A stretch of DNA of 5,239 nt from Cyanobacteria bacterium UBA9579 (lineage in GTDB: Bacteria; Cyanobacteriota; Vampirovibrionia; Gastranaerophilales; UBA9579). The position numbers were made by a program, and so were the translations under genes. Below the pieces are notes generated by a model, which was not told the origin of the DNA, did no database searches, and saw nothing but the letters and a program-made list of their open reading frames with translations. The stretch's first letter is position 1. Each line of letters begins with the position of its first letter. Of the stretch, positions 1 through 5,239 are shown piece by piece. The stretch covers positions 255 through 5,493 of the forward strand of contig DNSU01000172.1 of the NCBI GenBank assembly GCA_003499585.1, in the 5' to 3' direction.

Positions 1-699
1 CGGGCCATCTATTTCAATATTATATTTTGATTTAAGTTTATCTATAGCTGGAATCAAAATTTCTTGTTCTTCTGTTCCTAAAAGACCGTTTTCTCCTGAA
101 TGAGGATTTAACCCGCATATTGCCAGTCTTGGTTTAGCAGCTTTAAAATCTTTTATTAATGAGCTATTCAAAGCTAATATTGATTCTATGACTTTATCCT
201 GAGTTAAAACCGCCGGTACATCTTTTAATGGAATATGCCTTGTTAATAAAAGTACCCGAAAATCTTTAGCAACAAAAAGCATCTCTGCCTTTTTCCCATG
301 TCCCAGATATTCCTGTAAAACTTCAGTCTGACCTGAATAGTGATAACCTGCCATATTTATTGCTTCTTTAGAAAGGGGAGCAGTCACTATGGCTTTGATT
401 TCATTATTCTGTGCAAGCTGGCATGCTTTTTCCAGAGCCAGAAAGGATAACTTGCCACTCTGAATATTAGGTTGGCCTGTTATTATATGGGAAACATCGC
501 AAGGGATACCTATTATTTCCAGATTTTCAGGTAATAATAGGTTAATTTTTGACGCTGTTTTATGAAATATATCTTTATTGCCAATAAGAAGATACTCACT
601 AGCAGGAATATCTAGAGAATTAATAGCTTTTATAATGATCTCTGGTCCAATTCCAGCAGGATCACCTATTGTTATTGCTATTTTTTTATATTTTTCCAT
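1..699 (-). CDS. pdxA: PdxA-family 4-phospho-hydroxyacid dehydrogenase (3' end cut off by window edge)
   Basis: This gene encodes an NAD-dependent, metal-dependent oxidative decarboxylase of the PdxA family. Classical PdxA oxidises 4-hydroxythreonine-4-phosphate in vitamin B6 synthesis. The PdxA2 branch oxidises 4-phospho-D-threonate or 4-phospho-D-erythronate to dihydroxyacetone phosphate and CO2. The ATG at 699-697 opens a frame that runs to the edge, giving 233 residues. The family is about 330 long, so roughly the last 95-100 residues are missing, including the third metal histidine. Visible signatures are TIGDPAGIGPE (10-20), TAPLSKEAIN (106-115), SGQTEVL (122-128), TRHIPL (153-158) and CGLNPHSGENG (195-205). 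The metal-site position that is His in E. coli PdxA (GHTE) is Gln124 here, while the second metal His (His155) is present. The gene starts 12 bases after the DUF1537 kinase stop and has no good Shine-Dalgarno, so translation is probably coupled. The kinase neighbour favours the PdxA2 role. The family call is firm and the substrate is inferred. Confidence 0.93.
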   Translation of the reverse strand, partial: MEKYKKIAITIGDPAGIGPEIIIKAINSLDIPASEYLLIGNKDIFHKTASKINLLLPENLEIIGIPCDVSHIITGQPNIQSGKLSFLALEKACQLAQNNEIKAIVTAPLSKEAINMAGYHYSGQTEVLQEYLGHGKKAEMLFVAKDFRVLLLTRHIPLKDVPAVLTQDKVIESILALNSSLIKDFKAAKPRLAICGLNPHSGENGLLGTEEQEILIPAIDKLKSKYNIEIDGP

Positions 700-711
700 A
701 AGAATCAGTAA

Positions 712-2019
712 TTACTTAACTTCCTGATGCTTTTTAAAGTATTTAAGTATGTTTATCAACGTGTTTGGTGAGCCGAGATTGCCTGATTTTGTGATAATCC
801 ATTGAGCTTTATGATCCAGGCATAATGGAATAGCCGGTTCAACTTCATCTATTAATTGAAGGTGTTTGCTGCCAATTGCATTACATGCTTTGTATGAAGT
901 TTCTCCGCCAATAGTAACCAGAATCACTCCGTGCTCATTGATGACTTTTTGAGTTAAATTGGCAAGAAAATCACTGACAATACCAGAAACATTTTCTGAT
1001 TGTATTCCCTGTTGAGTTGCATATTCCATTGTTGGATTCAAATCGCCTTCTAAAGGTGCTGAATGAACAAGCACAATTCCATCTGTTCCAAGATTATTTG
1101 TGATTCTATCAACTAATTCTTCTGAAGGTTCGCTTAAAACCTGATGAGGGGATAATTCAATAATACTTGGCTCGAATTCATCAGATTCCATCAATTTCTT
1201 AATTTGTGTTTTGGTGACATCTGTAGCACTTCCACTCATTATAAGAATTGGTAACGTAGGAATTACCTTGGTTATATGCTGATGTTTAACTTCAGGCAGC
1301 CAGAATTTTGTTAATGCCTGAGCTAAGCCTGCAGAGCCACAAGGTAAGATTTTATAATTACATTTTTGGATAGCAAGAGCTATTTGCTCTAAGTCGGTAG
1401 TTGAAACAGCATCTATAACTATCAATTTCTTGTTCTTTTTAATCATTTCCTGTAATTCTACAAGAATAGGTCCTGCGCCCCTCATTACAGTTGCTAATTG
1501 AATTAAGTCTATGAGTTCAGGTTTTTCTACCTGTTGCTTTAGCAGTGCAGGAACATAAGATTGGTAGATTGGAGATTGCGGATCTCTTGCAACTTCGGTT
1601 CTTTCAATGGGAACACCTTTTAGTAGATGATATCCGCCTACAGTAGTTCTGCCTTCAGCAGGGAATGCGGGAACTATTACTGCTGCATCCCAACCCATAA
1701 CATCCAAAACTGCTAATGATTCCGGCCCTACATTTCCTCTTAAGGTAGAATCTATTTTTTTGTAGGGATATTCTATTTTTAAATTATCCAGTAATAATTT
1801 AGTAGCATTACTAACAATTTTAGCAGCTTCTTCAGTATCTTTGTTCCTTGTTTCCGTACTTATTGCCCAGGTTTGGGTATTAGCTTTCCCTTCAGGCACT
1901 GTAGTATAATCAAGCATAATTTGAGTGTTACTACCGCTTAAGTAAAACTGAAGCGCCGTGTCATTTGCACCTGTTAAATCGTCAGCAATTATTCCTATTG
2001 TTCCTATCTGTAGACTCAT
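712..2019 (-). CDS. DUF1537 four-carbon acid sugar kinase family protein
   Basis: This is an ATP-dependent kinase of the DUF1537 family, which includes OtnK (3-oxo-tetronate kinase), DtnK (D-threonate kinase) and DenK (D-erythronate kinase). These cytosolic enzymes phosphorylate the 4-hydroxyl of a four-carbon sugar acid. The 435 residues are full family length. The N-terminal substrate-binding domain shows ADDLTGANDTA (12-22), KKIDSTLRGNVGPE (87-100) and the stretch 116-132 with the PAFP, EGRTT and GGYHL signatures. CGSAGLA (227-233) and SGSAT (262-266) follow at the junction. The C-terminal nucleotide-binding domain carries GGETS (371-375) and KSGNLGSPN (411-419). No signal peptide or membrane segment is seen. 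The ATG lies 2 bases after the ssb stop, with a weak GGA 8 bases upstream that lies inside the ssb tail, so the two are likely translationally coupled. A pdxA homologue follows 12 bases downstream, the arrangement known for threonate/erythronate catabolism. The exact substrate (threonate, erythronate, 3-oxo-tetronate or another acid) cannot be read from the sequence. Confidence 0.93.
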   Translation of the reverse strand: MSLQIGTIGIIADDLTGANDTALQFYLSGSNTQIMLDYTTVPEGKANTQTWAISTETRNKDTEEAAKIVSNATKLLLDNLKIEYPYKKIDSTLRGNVGPESLAVLDVMGWDAAVIVPAFPAEGRTTVGGYHLLKGVPIERTEVARDPQSPIYQSYVPALLKQQVEKPELIDLIQLATVMRGAGPILVELQEMIKKNKKLIVIDAVSTTDLEQIALAIQKCNYKILPCGSAGLAQALTKFWLPEVKHQHITKVIPTLPILIMSGSATDVTKTQIKKLMESDEFEPSIIELSPHQVLSEPSEELVDRITNNLGTDGIVLVHSAPLEGDLNPTMEYATQQGIQSENVSGIVSDFLANLTQKVINEHGVILVTIGGETSYKACNAIGSKHLQLIDEVEPAIPLCLDHKAQWIITKSGNLGSPNTLINILKYFKKHQEVK

Positions 2020-2021
2020 AT

Positions 2022-2357
2022 TTAAAATCCAGCTGAGCTCTCTTCTTTTTTACCGCCTAGCAAACGGAGATTGGTTGCGCGGATAAAAAATCTTTCTTTT
2101 TTATTGCCTTCCTGATCCGTCCAGCTACTTACATCAAGTCTGCCTTCGATTCCGACGAGACGTCCCTTGCGAACATATTCACCGGCAACCTCTGCATTTT
2201 TGTCCCATAATTCAATGTTAAACCAGTCAGTTTTATCACCTTCTTTGGTCCATCTGTTAACGGCCATTGAAAATGTGGTTTTTACCTTTCCTGATTCAAA
2301 ATATTTCATTTCAGGATCCTGACCGACTCTTCCAACTAATACTACTGAGTTTATCAT
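2022..2357 (-). CDS. ssb: Short single-stranded DNA-binding protein (OB fold, cyanobacterial type)
   Basis: This 111-residue SSB-family protein should bind and protect single-stranded DNA during replication, repair or recombination. Nearly all of it is one OB-fold domain: INSVVLVGRVGQDPEMKYF (2-20), FSMAVNRW (29-36), DWFNIELWDKNAEVAGEYV (44-62), RKGRLVGIEGRLDVSSW (63-79) and ATNLRLLG (94-101). Typical bacterial replicative SSBs are about 150-180 residues, with a disordered linker and an acidic tip ending in a DDDIPF-like peptide that recruits partner proteins. Here the chain stops about ten residues after the fold, with the basic and serine-rich end GGKKEESSAGF, so the tip is absent apart from a final Phe. 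The KYFESG and DWFNIELW motifs recall cyanobacterial SSB/Ycf41. AGAGGA (2370-2365) sits 7 bases before the ATG as a strong Shine-Dalgarno. By eye the gene is somewhat more G+C rich than its neighbours. It may be the housekeeping SSB of this lineage or an accessory copy. Confidence 0.94.
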   Translation of the reverse strand: MINSVVLVGRVGQDPEMKYFESGKVKTTFSMAVNRWTKEGDKTDWFNIELWDKNAEVAGEYVRKGRLVGIEGRLDVSSWTDQEGNKKERFFIRATNLRLLGGKKEESSAGF

Positions 2358-2422
2358 TTATATGTCCTCTTTCTAATTATGTTAATGTTTTAAAAATTTG
2401 ATAAGTATATTTTAAACCAAAC

Positions 2423-3442
2423 TTATTTTACTTCAATCTCCCTTAAATATTCTGCACAATCTTCCGGAATTGCAATATTTATATACATACCTGTTCCAAG
2501 CTCGAATCCTGCTGCTATTGTTAATTTCGGGATTAATTCCACATGCCAGTGGTAGTATCTGTCAGTGTTTTTCTGTGTTGGTGAGGTATGGATGTAATAA
2601 TTATAAGGAGGATTATCCAATCCTTTATAAATTTTGTATAATGTGGCTTTCCAGACTTCAGACAAGTATAAAATTTGCTCCTCGTTTAAATCTTGATATT
2701 TTGCACTATGGAATTTGGGCATTATCCAAGTTTCAAACGGCGTTCTGGATGCGTATGGGGCAAAGGATATAAAGTGCTCATTCTCATAAATTATTCTTGA
2801 GCGTTCTTTTGTCTCCATCTTAATCATATCACAATATACACATCGGCTTGTAGACTCAAAATAATCGTTTGCTCCGGTAAATTCTTCTGATATTTTAAGT
2901 GGTATAACCGGAGTTGCGATTATTTGACTGTGTGGGTGACTGATGCTGGTACCTGCATTTATGCCATGGTTTCTAAACATTAATATATATTTAATTGAAT
3001 TTTCCTGAGAAAGTGTAATATATCTGTCTTTATAAGCCCTTAATACATCAGCAATCTGATCAATTCGAAGTTGAGATAAATCTTTTGTGTGATGTGGTGA
3101 TTCAATTACTACTTCAGCTGAGCCTGTAGCGTAACTATTAATCTGAAGAGGATTATCCTGTTTTATATGAAATTCCTGTTCAAGATTTAGTGCTGCAAAT
3201 TTATTTGGAACAACTCTCATATTCCATCCCGGGCCATCGGGCTTGCTGTTGTAATGCCTATAAGCTAATACTTCAGGCGGAGTTGATGTTTCATTTCCGC
3301 TACAGAAAAAACAGTTTTTTTCATGCGCAATATCTTCTTCCTTTACATCTTTTGTAAAGGAAGGTTTCTCAGGACGTTTTGCTCTTTCTGTTGCTATTAT
3401 TACCCAATTCTTTGTTATTGGATCTCTTCTCATTTCAGGCAT
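2423..3442 (-). CDS. galT: GalT-family nucleotidylyltransferase (galactose-1-phosphate uridylyltransferase or ADP-glucose phosphorylase-like)
   Basis: This 339-residue enzyme of the HIT/GalT superfamily transfers a nucleotidyl group between sugar phosphates or phosphate through a covalent nucleotidyl-histidine. The active-site motif HPHSQ is at 169-173, with His171 as the expected nucleophile. One zinc site is visible as Cys44, Cys47, His118 and His169. A second set, Cys201, Cys204, His245 and His298, matches the second zinc site that I recall from the Arabidopsis GalT-like ADP-glucose phosphorylase (At5g18200). Other signatures are RRDPITKNWVIIATERAKRP (5-24), NPPYNYYIHTSP (278-289) and GFELGTGMYIN (312-322). 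The length is normal. The start is fixed by a GGGGGAG ribosome site upstream. It follows glgA after 20 bases, so a role in ADP-glucose or glycogen metabolism is plausible. Classical galactose metabolism cannot be excluded, because many bacterial GalT proteins share these motifs and no galK or galE lies in the window. The family is certain and the nucleotide specificity is open. Confidence 0.92.
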   Translation of the reverse strand: MPEMRRDPITKNWVIIATERAKRPEKPSFTKDVKEEDIAHEKNCFFCSGNETSTPPEVLAYRHYNSKPDGPGWNMRVVPNKFAALNLEQEFHIKQDNPLQINSYATGSAEVVIESPHHTKDLSQLRIDQIADVLRAYKDRYITLSQENSIKYILMFRNHGINAGTSISHPHSQIIATPVIPLKISEEFTGANDYFESTSRCVYCDMIKMETKERSRIIYENEHFISFAPYASRTPFETWIMPKFHSAKYQDLNEEQILYLSEVWKATLYKIYKGLDNPPYNYYIHTSPTQKNTDRYYHWHVELIPKLTIAAGFELGTGMYINIAIPEDCAEYLREIEVK

Positions 3443-3451
3443 ATAGTTATA

Positions 3452-3458
3452 CTCCCCC
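3452..3458 (-). promoter_or_regulatory. Shine-Dalgarno of the GalT-like gene
   Basis: GGGGGAG on the minus strand lies 9 bases before the ATG at 3442 and 18 bases before the next in-frame ATG (Met4, 3433-3431). The spacing supports the upstream start. The site lies in the 20-base gap after the glgA stop, so the gene has its own ribosome entry rather than depending only on coupling. Confidence 0.75.
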
Positions 3459-3462
3459 GAAT

Positions 3463-4917
3463 TTAGTTGTTTAATGCTTTTTTATAGAGATCAATGTATT
3501 CCTTAGCGCTTTTTTCCCAGCTAAAATCACATTGCATTGCTCTATTAATTATATGTGTCCACTCTTTTTTATTCTTATATGTTTCAACTGCTCTTGAAAT
3601 TGCACTATAAAGGATATATGAGTCATAAGCATCAAATACGAAACCGTTTCCATTTTTGTTATCCATATCGTAATCTATGACAGTATCAGCAAGACCACCT
3701 GTTTTTCTGGCTATAGGGATATTACCATATTTAAGAGCTATTAGCTGCCCTAATCCACAAGGTTCAAATCTGCTTGGCATTAAGAACATATCACAACCCG
3801 CATAAATTCTTTTTGCCAGCTTACTATCAAATCCTATTACAGCTTTGATATTGCCAGAAATAGCTGTTAAGTCTTTGAACATCATTTCATATTTTTCCTG
3901 ACCGGTACCAAGCACTGCCAGTTGTATTTTCATACTTTTTAAATCATGAGCTATTCCGGCAATAAGATCTAAGCCCTTTTGGTCAACCAATCTTGATATT
4001 AGTCCAATTAAAGGTGTATCTGGAGCCTGTTTTAATCCTAATTCTTTCTGTAATTCACTCTTGCATTTAGCTTTTCCTGATAGGTCTATTACAGAGTAAT
4101 TCTTTGGTATTACAGGATCAGTTTTAGGATTCCATTCATCGTAATCAATACCGTTTAAAATGCCTCTTAATTTATGACTATTTGTTAATAATAATCCGTC
4201 AAGGCCTTCACCATATTGCGGGGTCTGAATTTCTTTTGCATAAGTATGAGATACGGTATTAATTTGGTCAGAATATGTAATTCCACCTTTCATCCAGTTT
4301 AATTTACCGTAATATTCCAGTCCTTCAGACCCAAAAACCCAATTGTCAATTATATTGGCAAATTCTAATATCTCAAATCCAAATCTTCCTTGATAAGCTA
4401 AATTATGGATACTGTAGACGGTAGAAGTTCCTCTATAAAAATCACAATCTCTGTAGTTTGTTTTAATATAAACTGGTATATTGGCTGTGTGCCAGTCATT
4501 ACAATGTATTACATCCGGCTTAAAGTGAATTCTTTTCATTAGTTCAAGTGTGGCCATGCCAAAAACGATAAATCGTTCCTGCTCGAATCTTTCATGTGCC
4601 TTACTTGGATAAACCTCACTATGTGATCCAAAATATGTATTATTAACTACAAAGTATATGATAACGTCAGAATCAGGAAGTTTTCCTTGTTTCAAAGAGA
4701 CGGTAAGAGATCTGTGTCCGAACTGAATATCCATTTCTGAATTAGGAACATCCTGCAAATTATATTTTTTTTGATCAATAGACCCATATAGCGGCATGAT
4801 TACTCTAATATCATTGCCTGATTTCTTTATAAATTTAGGCAAGCTACCTGCAACATCAGCTAACCCCCCTACTTTTGCATATGGTGCTGCTTCTGCTGCC
4901 GTAAACAAGATTTTCAC
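3463..4917 (-). CDS. glgA: Glycogen/starch synthase (GT5, ADP-glucose dependent)
   Basis: Glycogen synthase transfers glucose from ADP-glucose to the non-reducing end of an alpha-1,4-glucan in the cytosol. The 484 residues are normal for bacterial GlgA and form a GT-B fold. The N-terminal GT5 catalytic domain begins MKILFTAAEAAPYAKVGGLA, in which KVGGL (15-19) is the ADP-glucose-binding KxGGL motif. HCNDWHTA (138-145) and SIHNLAYQG (169-177) follow. NGIDYDEWNP (255-264) leads into the C-terminal Rossmann domain, with SRLVDQKG (308-315), PSRFEPCGLGQ (381-391, including the conserved Glu385) and KTGGLADTV (405-413). No key residue appears missing. The start codon is GTG (4917-4915). An in-frame TAA lies a few codons upstream with no ATG between, and a GGGG ribosome site has proper spacing. 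This is the first gene of the leftward cluster and is followed 20 bases later by the GalT-like gene. An inverted repeat spans its ribosome site. Confidence 0.97.
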   Translation of the reverse strand: MKILFTAAEAAPYAKVGGLADVAGSLPKFIKKSGNDIRVIMPLYGSIDQKKYNLQDVPNSEMDIQFGHRSLTVSLKQGKLPDSDVIIYFVVNNTYFGSHSEVYPSKAHERFEQERFIVFGMATLELMKRIHFKPDVIHCNDWHTANIPVYIKTNYRDCDFYRGTSTVYSIHNLAYQGRFGFEILEFANIIDNWVFGSEGLEYYGKLNWMKGGITYSDQINTVSHTYAKEIQTPQYGEGLDGLLLTNSHKLRGILNGIDYDEWNPKTDPVIPKNYSVIDLSGKAKCKSELQKELGLKQAPDTPLIGLISRLVDQKGLDLIAGIAHDLKSMKIQLAVLGTGQEKYEMMFKDLTAISGNIKAVIGFDSKLAKRIYAGCDMFLMPSRFEPCGLGQLIALKYGNIPIARKTGGLADTVIDYDMDNKNGNGFVFDAYDSYILYSAISRAVETYKNKKEWTHIINRAMQCDFSWEKSAKEYIDLYKKALNN

Positions 4918-4918
4918 G

Positions 4919-4958
4919 ATATTTGACCCCTTTTAAAATATGCACTTCGTTCAAATAT
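4919..4958 (-). promoter_or_regulatory. 8-bp inverted repeat and Shine-Dalgarno at the glgA start
   Basis: On the minus strand, ATATTTGA (4958-4951) and TCAAATAT (4926-4919) are perfect inverted repeats separated by 24 bases. The second arm ends one base before the GTG start. The likely Shine-Dalgarno, AAGGGG with GGGG at 4930-4927, lies at the end of the loop, 9 bases before GTG. The arms contain only one G:C pair, so an RNA hairpin would be weak. It could be a translational control element, a protein operator, or chance in AT-rich DNA. The ribosome site itself is well supported and fixes the GTG start. Confidence 0.4.
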
Positions 4959-4989
4959 AACATGTTTTTACCATAATCAAAATAAATAT

Positions 4990-5017
4990 AATATACTTTA
5001 TGGTTTTTAGTGAGCAA
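4990..5017 (-). promoter_or_regulatory. Candidate sigma70-type promoter for glgA
   Basis: On the minus strand, TTGCTC (5017-5012) and TATATT (4995-4990) are separated by 16 bases. Relative to TTGACA/TATAAT this is a fair match. It would give a leader of about 65-70 bases before the GTG start. A second, poorer pair lies closer in (TTGATT 4980-4975 and TATATT 4959-4954, spacing 15). The region is so AT-rich that -10-like hexamers are common, so this is only a candidate. No equally good promoter is seen before the downstream genes. Confidence 0.35.
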
Positions 5018-5239
5018 TACATGGGTTAAATATCCCCCTACTTATACAATAGCAAGTTGGGTTTAATTAGTTTAGGCATATACTGCTCAAAAAAAGTAAT
5101 CGGAAAATGAAACAATTTTTAAAAAGCGGGCGCTAAGGCTGCATAATTAAATTCCATAATATCAATATTAATGATAATAAGTCTGTGGACACTAGATTTT
5201 CCAGAAAAGCTAATTCAGAAGCTGTCTGAAAAGTTTTAA
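5018..5239. other. Intergenic DNA right of the glgA promoter, no convincing gene
   Basis: This stretch holds no recognisable gene or RNA. The plus strand has a 22-codon frame (5171-5239, ATG to TAA) with no ribosome site. The minus strand has an open frame from the right edge to a TAG at 5135-5133, about 34 codons, ending in a hydrophobic leucine/isoleucine-rich stretch. It could be the tail of a gene beyond the window, but it is too short to judge. Just past that TAG, on the minus strand, a short hairpin (AGCGCCCGCT, 5134-5125) runs into a T stretch and might be a weak terminator. Near the right edge TTCAGA/TCTGAA (5215-5231) is another 6-bp inverted repeat with a 5-base loop. TGAGCA (5011-5016) and TGCTCA (5074-5079) are distant inverted arms. 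None of these is strong. Confidence 0.4.

Noticed and set aside
2358..2422. Separate promoter for ssb
   Set aside because: Only poor -35/-10 pairs can be drawn (for example TATCAA and CATAAT at 16-base spacing) in AT-rich DNA, so I could not support it.
2470..2772. 100-codon open frame on the plus strand inside the GalT-like gene
   Set aside because: It lies antisense to a clearly conserved enzyme gene, and its translation shows no recognisable domain. It is a shadow frame.
5183..5191. DnaA-box-like sequence (GTGTCCACA on the minus strand)
   Set aside because: It matches TTATNCACA at only 7 of 9 positions and stands alone. No cluster of boxes or origin-linked gene is nearby.
5171..5239. 22-residue plus-strand frame ending exactly at the window edge
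   Set aside because: It is very short, has no ribosome site in the AT-rich bases before its ATG, and resembles nothing I know. Its end at the edge looks like coincidence.
5215..5239. TTCAGA/TCTGAA hairpin followed by AAGTTTT as a plus-strand terminator
   Set aside because: The 6-bp stem has only two G:C pairs, the T run is short and displaced, and there is no plus-strand gene for it to end.
4918..5239. Riboswitch or insertion-sequence end upstream of glgA
   Set aside because: I see no conserved riboswitch core, no terminal inverted repeats paired with a target duplication, and no transposase coding sequence.

Overview
The window is low-GC bacterial DNA, roughly one third G+C by eye. It carries five genes, all transcribed leftwards (minus strand). 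In transcription order they are a glycogen/starch synthase (glgA, with a GTG start), a GalT-family nucleotidylyltransferase that resembles ADP-glucose phosphorylase, a short single-stranded-DNA-binding protein, a DUF1537 four-carbon acid sugar kinase, and a PdxA-family dehydrogenase cut off by the left edge. Gaps between genes are 20, 65, 2 and 12 bases, so at least the pairs at each end, and possibly all five genes, are one operon read from a promoter near 5.0 kb.

The best hint of origin is the SSB. Its motifs (KYFESG, DWFNIELW, EVA..YVRKG) look like the short SSB/Ycf41 type of Cyanobacteria. The low G+C argues against most photosynthetic cyanobacteria and fits the non-photosynthetic sister lineage (Melainabacteria/Vampirovibrionia, for example gut Gastranaerophilales). 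This is inference from remembered family sequences and was not searched.

Region by region: 1-699 is the N-terminal 233 residues of PdxA. 712-2019 is the DUF1537 kinase. 2022-2357 is ssb. 2358-2422 is a short AT-rich spacer. 2423-3442 is the GalT-like enzyme. 3463-4917 is glgA. 4918-5239 is non-coding leader and intergenic DNA, with a candidate promoter, an inverted repeat over the glgA start, and no convincing gene.

Two metabolic themes sit side by side. GlgA builds alpha-1,4-glucan from ADP-glucose, and the GalT-like protein probably handles a nucleotide sugar, either ADP-glucose or UDP-galactose/glucose. The DUF1537 kinase and PdxA together match the known pair that phosphorylates a four-carbon sugar acid (threonate or erythronate type) and then oxidatively decarboxylates the product to dihydroxyacetone phosphate. 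The PdxA here may therefore be catabolic rather than a vitamin B6 enzyme. I see no mobile element, CRISPR array, RNA gene or defence system. The window looks like ordinary chromosomal metabolism with a few points worth checking, not a new system.
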